Assembly: GCA_029298735.1 (NCBI GenBank)
Contig: JANSLP010000089.1
Span: 1-64,000 of the forward strand
Source of the DNA: Ophiostoma sp. CBS 140.51
Lineage: Eukaryota > Ascomycota > Sordariomycetes > Ophiostomatales > Ophiostomataceae
DNA: 64,000 nucleotides
Direction of reading: 5' to 3'
Shown: positions 56,374 to 64,000 of the stretch, piece after piece
How the letters are laid out: each line of letters starts with the position of its first letter
Numbering within the stretch: the stretch's first letter is position 1
Position numbers and translations under genes: made by a program
Notes under the pieces: model-generated
What the model was told of the DNA's origin: nothing
Database searches by the model: none
What the model saw: only the letters and a program-made list of their open reading frames with translations

Positions 56374-58186
56374 GGAGATCACGACATAATGGGGAGGCTA
56401 TCATAGTCTTGCCCACTTGCTTCAACTCATCATTATATCACCAATCTGCTCCAATCGATACCGGACATCACATTATACCCTACTCTATTCGGACGACGAC
56501 GACGACTACATCGACGAACGACAGCAACTTGATACGCACATTTCTCGACGACCCATTGCTCACAGTATTCGACGACATTGCTCTTCTTTGCAGCTTGCAC
56601 CGATAATAGACTCGCACCGATAATCTATATCTATTCGACTGCAACGACTTCCACAGTGCATTGACCGGTCTCTACTCAGCTGCGGGCTGATAATATCGTC
56701 CCTCGATATGGCAGTGCGCAACAGAAAGCGCAATTATTCTCGTCTCGTCAACCGTTCGAAAGAAACTCCACTCAGCCTGCCGGCAGTCTGTTGCCTGGCT
56801 TTTACTATCTCACGAACACCGCTTGAGGAGACAGGAAGCATTCACTTGCCTCGTTCTATCCCCTCCAAAGCATCACGACCATTTACGACGAACCATTTCC
56901 TATGTTATTTGATTTTTGTAAGCGGAAAGGCTCTCGAGAGGAGGACAAAGGCATCAGATCTATTCTACTCCTGCTTTGTCTACTGTTATTTTTATTGGTG
57001 TTGAACACTGTTGAAATCGATGTAGGTGCCGAAAACAGCACTTATGGGGGATATCCCACTGGGTGGGAAAGCGAATTGGCACTCAACGCGAAGAGGACGA
57101 TGACAGAACAGGATTGTTGGAGTTCAACGGTTAAAGAGCAAACACGTGCAACTCTTAAATTAACCGGCTCGCGAAGACGCAAATAAGGATATTGATTTTC
57201 AGAAACAAAAGAGACAATACAATATGGTTGGAGTGGATCCGATATGTGGTTCACTCAAAAAAAATATTTTCCCCCAAATTTTCAGTGACTCTGTTTTGAT
57301 TTTACTTGCCCAGCTTAAACGACAATACTTAGAGATGGTTTGATGAGTCTTGTCTTTCCATGATTGCATCCTTTTGGTCTGTTGCCTTCTCGTGACATAT
57401 ACCTCCCCTCACTCGACAAAGGAATGTGCCTGTAGAAAATATGCAGACGCTCTGCAGGGCCAACGATTTGCAACGTCCGACGTATTCGGTCGTATCCCTA
57501 CTGTGAGCGATGACTGGAATGCTGTTGTCCGAGACACAAAAAATTGGAGCCGGCCACCACACTCGAGTCGTTCATCTAGCGGGCCTTTTTTCTTTCAGTC
57601 TTTCGCTTTTTTTACGTTTCTCTTACACCGCGGCTCCTACGAACTCTTTTGAAGCCGAATAAAAAAATTGTGCTACCATGCAGTCCACTTTGCTTCCTTG
57701 ATTTCTGTCTGCCTCTTTCAAGACCATTGCTATAAGGATGGAGAACATCTCGTATTTTTGTTCCTTACTTCAGTAGAAGAGGAGAAAGGATGGGTTAGGG
57801 AAGAAAGGGCAGGACCCCGTGGACATCACCGGATATACGGGCGGCATGAACCCAAGGTGGAGATGGAAGGATGCTAGACGGGGAAACCATGTGCGTGCAT
57901 TACACGAAACAAACGTGGGAAAAGAAGGAAGCAACAAAAGAAACAAAACGGAAGCCGGCACACGCCAAGTCAATTGATCTCTCTTATTCCTTCATGCTCG
58001 CATGCCTCTTCTCTCTGTGTCTTGCCACTCTGCTCGGTACGAAGAACTCTCTCTTCGTCCCCAGTCTCTGTAAAGTGCCTTACTACGTCATGGCCCTGTA
58101 GAGTCGACTTATTCCATTTCCTCTTCCGGCGACTTGTTGACTCCATTTTGACGAGCCTTTAGAGCTCCGCATGATATCGTGTTGTC
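56374..58186. other. 1.8-kb stretch without a supported gene
   Basis: The first few hundred bases are probably 3' UTR of the small secreted protein and include a short GAC triplet run near 56493-56505. Later ORFs (56708-57186, 57668-58101) have no domain. Confidence 0.55.
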
Positions 58187-59181
58187 TCAAGTGGCGGTTG
58201 TCGATTTTGCAGTACAATAGGCACCGGCACCGTCTGCCAGCGCTTTGCTGTCAGTCACAAACCCAAGGTTGTTCTGCCATCTGTCAGCACATCTGTGTAG
58301 ATCAATCAATATCATCTGAAAATCCATCCAATCGTGAAAGAGAATCTTACCGCAACGTTGAGCATCGTCAACTCCTGCCCATGCGGTGTCGTCGTCGCAC
58401 AGCAGTCGGCCACCGCCACACAGTCCCACCCGGCGTTGTATGCGTCCGTCAGAGTGCCCAGAACGCACTGGTCCGTGTTGACGCCGGCGAATAATAGCGT
58501 CCGGACCGATGTTTGTTCAGCCAAGTAGCGCCGTAGCGGCTCGTCCTCCGACCACATCCCGGACATGCGTGTCTTGTCACACAGCACATCGCCCAGGTCG
58601 GGACGGACCGCTGCAGACAAGTCATATGTCCTTCCATCCCCCTCTACCTCTCCCTCATAAACATTGCTATTCCACTCGCCCTTGACAAGCCACAATCCAC
58701 AACCATCGCCTGGGTCGACTCCAAGACCCGACCGCACCGGTTCTTCGTCTGCGTCCACCAACACCATCCGCCGTGAAAATCCGCTCATAATCGCCGCTGG
58801 TATTGTCGCAAGGCTCTCTTCGGTCAGGCCCCAGTTGAGCCAAATCACACGGATTCCAGCACGTCGGCAGCTCTCAATGGCCACCAATGTCGGTACCACT
58901 GCTGCACGGCCCGTGGGGTGGTCTCGACAGCGGCGGTGCAAAAAGAAGTTTTGCATGTCGACAATCACCAATGCCGTCCGGCTGGGTGCTAGCGCAATAT
59001 TTGTATTTTCAGGTCCCGCCGTGGTGCGAATTGTGACGGCGGCGTCCTCTGCTGGGAGCCGGTCGCTCTTGCCGTTCTTATCGTAGCCCCGCGTCAAATC
59101 GTACAGTCGCTCCTTCCGGTGGTACTGCCACTGGTCACTGGCAGGTCCCATACGGAGCACGTTTCCATGGACAGTCGCCAT
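58187..59181 (-). CDS. Isochorismatase-like cysteine hydrolase
   Basis: Two exons (59181-58351, 58273-58187) joined over a 77-nt intron give 305 residues. Using the acceptor GGCAG at 58274 yields the C-terminus NVANNLGFVTDSKALADG, which matches the family ending; other acceptors stop at once. The catalytic triad of the isochorismatase superfamily is present: Asp75 (IVDMQNFF), Lys203 (CDKTRMSG) and Cys239 (NTDQCVLGT), with the usual cis-peptide region before the Cys. Substrates in the family range from isochorismate to nicotinamide, ureas and small amides. The start at MATVHGN is supported by a TATA-like string about 45 nt upstream (59225-59232). There is no signal peptide, so it is intracellular. 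Confidence 0.9.
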
Positions 59182-59439
59182 TGTTGTAGTCAAGTCCGTT
59201 CGATAATATCGTGTTTCCCTCGTGGGATATATTTTTGAAAAAGCATGGCACACTTCGAGATATTACTTGGCGATAAAAGGTACCTAGTTGCATACGGCAC
59301 ATGTATTCTCCGCATGCGGTCGGCCACGCGAGATAGGAAGTTGCCGCACGGTGCTATCTAATTAGGAAGGAGCGGTCAACCTTACATATCAATCGGGCGA
59401 ATGACCATATTAGCATGCTGGCCGCTTCAACGACCATCT
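59182..59439. other. Promoter region of the isochorismatase-like gene
   Basis: TATATAT-type string at 59225-59232 on the gene's side; otherwise unique-looking DNA before the A/T-rich repeat zone. Confidence 0.4.
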
Positions 59440-60116
59440 CTGTTTTCACTGGCTGTTGGTGTGCATCCCGTTAAAAATTAGTAATAACAGAGGGGAAACA
59501 AATAAATTATTGAAAGACAAATGGTTTGTATTTTTGTATTTATGTGTCATTTCTTCCATTATAAAAAACCCCTCAATATACGAGGAATATCAGTCGGTAT
59601 AAATTGCGATTAAACCATATTACATAAAGGAGGGTATACAACAAAAGAAAAATTCATACGAGGAATGAACTTTAGTATAAACCACGAATAAGCTTAGTGG
59701 AAGTTCATACGAGGAATGAACTTCCGTATGAACCATGAATGAACACAGCTAGATATAAGACTGAGGCTTCCTCCCAGTATCCTAGATAGAAGACTCAGTC
59801 GTTACCGCTTGTCTGACATATAAACCTACATAAACCTGTATTCCTGTTGCCCTCATTGCATACAAGTATCACTCTCACCTTACCTACGTTGAGCTATTGT
59901 TCTACGTTACACCTTCTCACTGTTCTTATTCGAACAAACCCCTACTAGCCTGATCACCTAGCAGAGACCACACCTCCTTGAGAAGTGTTCTTTGTAACAC
60001 CCTCGTCCTTTATTAACACTCCCCCCCCCTTCCTTTTTAATCAAGGCCTTAATTATATCGGTCGCGCTATCTCGGCCCGCTAAACGCTTAACTAAACTAC
60101 CGGTTCCTATATATTA
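59440..60116. mobile_element. A/T-rich LTR-like retroelement remnant
   Basis: This stretch differs sharply from its surroundings. It is A/T-rich and contains two perfect 20-bp copies (59653-59672 and 59704-59723), each an inverted repeat (GTTCAT..ATGAAC), plus a third diverged copy near 59578. A TATAAACCTACATAAACC region, a C-run (AACACTCCCCCCCC at about 60018) and a CGGCCCGCTAAACGCTTAACTAA stretch follow, and it ends in TTACA right where coding-like sequence of an RTA1 gene begins. Such features are seen in fungal LTR retrotransposon ends. No gag or pol and no clear target duplication were found, so a solo or truncated LTR is a hypothesis. Confidence 0.4.
59653..59723. repeat. Perfect 20-bp direct repeat with inner inverted symmetry, 51-bp spacing
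   Basis: Copies at 59653-59672 and 59704-59723 are identical; the sequence after each (TAGTATAAACCACGAAT against CCGTATGAACCATGAAT) is also related, so the full unit is about 40-50 bp. A weaker copy lies near 59578. Confidence 0.85.
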
Positions 60117-60272
60117 CAGAGCCTAACGCTGCTCCTCAGTCCCACGCTCTTTACCGCCTCCATTTACATAACCCTCGGCCGCCTCCTCCGCTTCCTCGAC
60201 GTCGCCCAATACTCGCCTATCCGCACCACCTGGCTCATCAAGCTCTTTATCTACGGCGACGTCCTCTCGTTT
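60117..60272 (+). pseudogene. RTA1-domain gene fragment (52 codons)
   Basis: The forward frame translates to a stretch with the hallmarks of RTA1-like seven-helix lipid-translocating/exporter proteins: FTASIYITLGRLLR, then an IRTTWLIKLFIYGDVLSFL segment. The similarity begins abruptly at the end of the LTR-like zone and stops after SFL, where the sequence turns into DNA shared with the 2EXR gene on the other strand. The rest of the gene is absent from the window. It is a relic cut at both ends. Confidence 0.65.
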
Positions 60273-60274
60273 CT

Positions 60275-60784
60275 CTACCACCCAAGCAGCGTCATGGACA
60301 CGCAGGCCGCGTCCAGCAAATCGGTGTACGGCGGTAGCAGCGGGTATCCGCTCCAGGGCGGCAGCGCGTCGTCCATAGCATGAGTGACGTTGCTGTGTGG
60401 TGTGGTCGGGGATGCATGGCAATGGGTTGGCCAGTAAGGCATGATACGTTTGGCTGTCGTGTCGACGGGTATATAATATTCGTCGCGGTACTGCCCCCAG
60501 CGGCGGGGCGCGACGGGGAAGCGGGATGCCAAGGCATCCGCAAAGCGTGTGTATGGTTCGCCCGTCTTCAGTACAATCGTCCGGGACTCTCGACACACGC
60601 GCGACATGGCTGGTGGACGGCGGTTGGCCATGTGGGCGGCATACAGCGTGCAGCCAATGTACGGCCAGCGGATGTAGCGAAAAAGGCACTCAATCTTTTC
60701 CACGCGGTGCGGCAGGCAGAGCTCCCATATGGCCGTGCGGATCTCGTAGGGGAGCGCTGGAAAGAGATGGAATTCGGCGGCCAT
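60275..60784 (-). CDS. Short 2EXR-domain protein
   Basis: An intronless ORF of 169 residues. The N-terminus FHLFPALPYEIRTAIWELCLPHR is a clear 2EXR domain, an F-box-like fungal domain of unknown biochemical role that is often in large lineage-specific families; MSRVCRESRTIVL continues it. The last residues, ending TLLGW, run into the RTA1-fragment junction, so the natural C-terminus has probably been lost and replaced. The start at MAAEFHL is right before the domain; the earlier Met at 60928 adds only a Lys/Arg-rich tail. Whether it is still expressed is unknown. Confidence 0.6.
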   Translation of the reverse strand: MAAEFHLFPALPYEIRTAIWELCLPHRVEKIECLFRYIRWPYIGCTLYAAHMANRRPPAMSRVCRESRTIVLKTGEPYTRFADALASRFPVAPRRWGQYRDEYYIPVDTTAKRIMPYWPTHCHASPTTPHSNVTHAMDDALPPWSGYPLLPPYTDLLDAACVSMTLLGW

Positions 60785-61222
60785 AGCGGGCTTCTCTTTG
60801 ATTTCTGTCTTTCTTTTTTTAGTTTTTCGTCTTTCTGGTCTTGTTTGTGTTTGGAATGTCAGTTCGGTGTCAACGTTGCGCAACTTTATGAGTTGGCAGA
60901 CTATCAAAACGAGGCAGATGACAGACAAACCGAAATAGCCGGGACCAACAGTACTCCATTTGCCACTTATGAAACAGGATGCCGGTGAGGGGACCAGCCA
61001 GACACGAGGTGAAATCGCGTCGTAGGCCGTCTACTTGCGGAGAACAAATCAAAAGGTTTCGAGGGAGCGGAATAGCTCTTTATCCCAACGACCCAGGCGA
61101 TCAGAGCAGTGTACATTCCCTGAAATATGGTTATATTGTGCTGTTGCATATCGAGGAGTTACTCGTACTCATGTATATCATCTCTTTTCATGTTCTTTTT
61201 AATCTGAATGCACGTATGGCAT
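60785..61222. other. Intergenic between the 2EXR gene and the chitinase relic
   Basis: T-rich promoter-like run near 60800-60830 for the 2EXR gene, then unremarkable DNA. An in-frame stop at 61222 precedes the chitinase similarity. Confidence 0.45.
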
Positions 61223-62071
61223 GAGCCAATAGTTGCTGTTGCTACTTTCTTTGTATTGGAAGGATTGCCGGTGACGAGGATAAGGTCGCCGACGTCGAAA
61301 CCACTTTTTTCCTGGCGTCAGACGAAAATATTTCTGATAGCATCGACAAATGTGAGAGTATGGACGGTTTCAGCATCGTATACGGTCAGTTCGACGGGCT
61401 CAAGAAGCTACAGGGTGTCCGCCGCGTCATCTCGTTTGGCGGCTGGGGCTTCTCCAACGCACCATCCACTTACGGCGTCTTCCGGCGGATTGTCCACAGC
61501 CAGGGCAGCCGAGGCGTGGCGGCCAAAAACATTGTTCAGTTTGTGGTCGACAACGGACTCGACGGCGTGGATTTTGATTGGGAGTATCTGGGTGTATGTC
61601 CAATCTGTTTTCGTCACTTCTTTTTTTGATTTTCTCCTATTAACGCACGTAGGTCACGGATATCCCCGGGACGCCGGCGGGTGATCCGGTCACGGAAGGC
61701 AGCAACTACCTCGAGTTCCTTAAGACGGTGCGCTCGCTATTACCCAAGGAAAAGACGCTGTCGATCGCCGCACCGGCCTCGTACTGGTACTTGCAGCACT
61801 TTCCCATCAAGGACATGGCCACGGTGGTTGACTACATCATCTACATGACCTATGATCTGCACGGCCAGTGGGACTATGGCAACCAATACTCGACGTAAGC
61901 GGCAACGACGGATATTCATAAAAGAAGCGGCCTTGCTAACTACTTAGCCCCGGATGTAAACCCGGCAGGTGCCTGCGCAGCCACGTCAACCTTACCGAGA
62001 CCATGACGGCGCTGGGTCTTATCACCAAGGCGGGTGTCTCGGCCGACAAGGTCATTGTAGGCGGTGAATAG
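61223..62071 (+). pseudogene. GH18 chitinase fragment with intact catalytic motif
   Basis: Three exon-like blocks (to 61593, 61653-61895, 61948-62071) separated by 59- and 52-nt introns keep one frame. They encode the core of a class V/subgroup C type GH18 chitinase: VRRVISFGGWGFSN (barrel strand), the catalytic DGVDFDWEY with its proton-donor Glu, DYIIYMTYDLHGQWDYGN, and GCKPGRCLRSHVNLTETMTALGLITKAGVSADKVIVG. The expected next part (VASYGRSF and the rest of the barrel) is replaced by GE and a stop at 62069, and no signal peptide or LysM region exists upstream. So both ends are missing, although the middle shows no frameshift, suggesting fairly recent truncation. Confidence 0.75.
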
Positions 62072-62163
62072 AATATTCACCCACCCAGTTTTGTGGCAGT
62101 TTTTCCCCCACGAGGGTTCTGTCTAGCTAGTCGCCAATAGTCAGGAGTGGCTGAGAAAGGCGG

Positions 62164-62194
<31 letters not shown>

Positions 62195-62525
62195 GACATC
62201 TACTTTTTATTTCACTTTTTATAGCCATAAAGTACAGTATGACGAAAATGTACGTTTATGCACAACACCACGATTCACGCTTTTCTTTGCTTCGTGACCC
62301 AAGACAGAAATCATGACTTTAGAACCTGAAATTGCGGTTTGAGACAAACATCGTATCGTACAAAAGCCTACCGAGAGGTTGTTTTACCATCAGGAAAGCC
62401 GGAATCGGATAGATATAAAAATGGAAAATAGCTAATGGTAAAGAAAAACACGCTCCTAAGTAGGGCACCTAGCCTCTGACCGAAAATCCAGACCATGAAG
62501 AAAAAAGCAACAGCACTATCAAAGT
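62072..62525. other. Intergenic with an ATA/TAA microsatellite
   Basis: About 0.45 kb of A/T-rich DNA. A trinucleotide repeat lies at 62164-62193; the remainder is presumably the 3' UTR of the gene on the right. Confidence 0.6.
62164..62193. repeat. Trinucleotide microsatellite (ATA), about 10 units
   Basis: Perfect run of ATA/TAA units just beyond the truncated end of the chitinase relic. Confidence 0.9.
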
Positions 62526-64000
62526 TTAGGCCGCACCCGATGCCTCGTCGTCTTTCTTGGATAACGTCTCGACGGTGGCGTCTTCTGACTTGTCCTCCGA
62601 CCCCTTGGGTTCGGCTGTAGGCTCCTTTGTTGCTTCTGGTGCTATCGAGGTATCTGCTTTGACCTCACTCTCGTCGTGGTCCTCCTTCCGCTTCTTGGCC
62701 GCTGGGCCATCGGACTCGAGCTCGTTCTCGGCTTCCCGCTTTGGTGTTGTGGAACGGGCTGGTGGCGATGTTGTGGTTGGCGCTGTAGACGACGCAGTTT
62801 CATCTTCACTGGCGTTCTCACGGACGCTTTCCCGGCTGGAAAAGGGGACGACTGGTGCCGCAACTGTGCCAGGCGGCAGTGCCGACGCTTTGCGGCCGAC
62901 GGCAGCTTCCACATCAATGTCACGCATGTCCACCTGACTGGCATCGGCCGCGCTGCCAATCAGCAGACCGCCACTGCTGCCCCCATCGCTGCCCCCAACA
63001 GCTCCTGCGGCCCGACTGGATGGACGCTGCGGGCCCATATCAGCAGCACCAATCTCCTGTGGACCGCGGGCATGCGGAATCTCTTCATCGTCCTCCCCCT
63101 TTCCTTCTTCACCCTTCTCCTTGTCTTCTTTTTCTGAACCAGTCCCGCTCATGTCTGTGTCTTCTGGGCCATCTGGTTCCGCATCTGGGTTGTTGTCTGC
63201 GGCAGCCGTCGTCGTCGCAGGCTGACCATTGTGCGCATGGCGCTCCATGTCATCGTCCTCGTCCTCATCCATTTCGTTCTCTTCGTCGTCTTCCTCCTCA
63301 TCATCCTCGTCATCGTGGCCACCAGGACGGAACCGGTCGCCGAAGCCAGCCATGCCGTTGACTGCTGCCGCCCGTGCTGCCGCTACCCTAGCAAGCTGGC
63401 TGACAGGAACGACACCAGCCGTCTGCTCTTGCCGCAGCAGCTCGCCTTGGGTGATACCCCGCTGCTGCTGTCTCTGAACAGCGGCCACCATGGCGGCACC
63501 GTGGCTAGGGATGCCGTTGATGGACACGCTGACAGTCTCAACGCCACCCATGCCGTTGGGGCCCTCAATGGTCTCGGTCGCCTCCGTTCTCACTTCCATC
63601 CGGTGCTGCGGTGGGCCACCCTGTTGTTGCTGCTGCTGCTGTTGTAACAGCTGTTGCGAGGACGACGCTGACGACTGTGACTGCTGTTGTTGCTGCTGGA
63701 GCAGCGACGTTGGCGCGCGGGACACGTTCGCACCGTGCACCGACCCAGCTGTACTGCTGGTTGCGCTAAACGCAATTTCGCTGCCGTCTGTGGAGCTCGG
63801 CGGGCTCGAGCCGTCGTCGTCGGTGGTATCGCCGGCGCCGCTGGAGGGTCTCCGCCGCAGCCAGGGAATGGGTGTGAGTAAGGCACCGAGCGGGTCATCG
63901 CTGGCCGGGTTGGCGGCGAGAGACAGACCCGAGTCACCCATATCTTCGTCGCTATCGGGATCTCCTGGCGCTGATGGGATGACGACAGACTGGAGGGCGG
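62526..64000 (-). CDS. C-terminal part of a long acidic, Gln-rich protein (runs off the window)
   Basis: The reverse frame is open from the window edge (64000) to the stop at 62526, about 490 residues without an intron; the N-terminus is outside. The order is: an acidic entry (GDPDSDEDMGDSG), a segment LGALLTPIPWLRRRPSSG, two polyglutamine tracts (63609-63698) from CTG/TTG-type repeats, a short ordered-looking stretch (MEVRTEATETIEGPNGMGGVETVSVSINGI), an Ala-rich helix, a long D/E run, and a Lys/Glu-rich tail with a likely nuclear signal AAKKRKE. Most of it is disordered. I cannot name the protein; a nuclear regulatory role is plausible from the composition. Confidence 0.75.
   Translation of the reverse strand, partial: ALQSVVIPSAPGDPDSDEDMGDSGLSLAANPASDDPLGALLTPIPWLRRRPSSGAGDTTDDDGSSPPSSTDGSEIAFSATSSTAGSVHGANVSRAPTSLLQQQQQQSQSSASSSQQLLQQQQQQQQGGPPQHRMEVRTEATETIEGPNGMGGVETVSVSINGIPSHGAAMVAAVQRQQQRGITQGELLRQEQTAGVVPVSQLARVAAARAAAVNGMAGFGDRFRPGGHDDEDDEEEDDEENEMDEDEDDDMERHAHNGQPATTTAAADNNPDAEPDGPEDTDMSGTGSEKEDKEKGEEGKGEDDEEIPHARGPQEIGAADMGPQRPSSRAAGAVGGSDGGSSGGLLIGSAADASQVDMRDIDVEAAVGRKASALPPGTVAAPVVPFSSRESVRENASEDETASSTAPTTTSPPARSTTPKREAENELESDGPAAKKRKEDHDESEVKADTSIAPEATKEPTAEPKGSEDKSEDATVETLSKKDDEASGAA

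Noticed and set aside
60123..60689. Reverse ORF of 188 codons
   Set aside because: Overlaps the 2EXR gene in another frame and the RTA1 fragment antisense; both of those have recognisable domains, this one has none.
1..64000. Biosynthetic cluster core (PKS, NRPS, terpene synthase), CRISPR, intact transposase or reverse transcriptase
   Set aside because: No signature of any of these found on either strand; the only mobile-element sign is the LTR-like remnant at 59.4-60.1 kb.

Overview
The window is nuclear DNA from a filamentous ascomycete fungus. Evidence: short introns of 52-97 nt with GTRNGT donors, CTRAY-like branch sites and YAG acceptors, fungus-specific Zn(II)2Cys6 regulators, an Fcy2/FcyB-type permease, an Mtr-type amino-acid permease, a tannase/feruloyl esterase, a CE3 esterase, and RTA1 and 2EXR sequence. 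The 2EXR domain and overall style suggest Sordariomycetes, possibly Ophiostomatales, but the order is a guess. I assembled gene models by hand; every spliced model given keeps an open frame across all junctions.

Layout. 1.4-3.3 kb: a five-exon Rad51 paralogue (Rad55/Rhp55-like), reverse strand. 3.3-12.2 kb: no supported gene. 12.2-13.9 kb: purine-cytosine permease, reverse, followed by another gene-free stretch to 21.4 kb. 21.4-32.4 kb: a compact block with an HSL-type esterase ending in SKL, an Mtr-like amino-acid permease, a divergently transcribed AmiF-type formamidase, a 2-oxoglutarate/Fe(II) oxygenase and two Zn(II)2Cys6 transcription factors. 32.8-33.2 kb: a small putative membrane-protein ORF. 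33.7-43.8 kb: CE3 esterase, cytochrome b5-FMN dehydrogenase ending in AKL, tannase/feruloyl esterase and an aldehyde dehydrogenase with a 15-nt exon. 45.4-49.4 kb: a fungal hypothetical protein, a secreted alpha/beta hydrolase and a small hypothetical protein. 49.4-58.2 kb: gene-poor, holding one tiny secreted cysteine protein at 56.1 kb. 58.2-59.2 kb: isochorismatase-like hydrolase. 59.4-62.1 kb: a rearranged zone with an LTR-like remnant, an RTA1 fragment, a short 2EXR gene and a GH18 chitinase relic. 62.5-64.0 kb: the 3' end of a long acidic, glutamine-rich protein that runs off the window.

Genes together. The 33.7-43.8 kb enzymes fit use of plant-wall esters and phenolics plus oxidation of hydroxy acids and aldehydes. 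The 21.4-32.4 kb block looks like a regulated nitrogen or amide catabolic neighbourhood: permease and formamidase share a 0.7-kb divergent promoter with two GATA-factor consensus sites, and two pathway-type regulators sit next door. That it works as a unit is inference. The points most worth checking are the two peroxisomal C-termini, the formamidase with its regulators, the breakpoint at 60.1-60.3 kb and the 64-residue secreted protein. I saw no tRNA, rRNA, CRISPR array, or polyketide or peptide synthetase.
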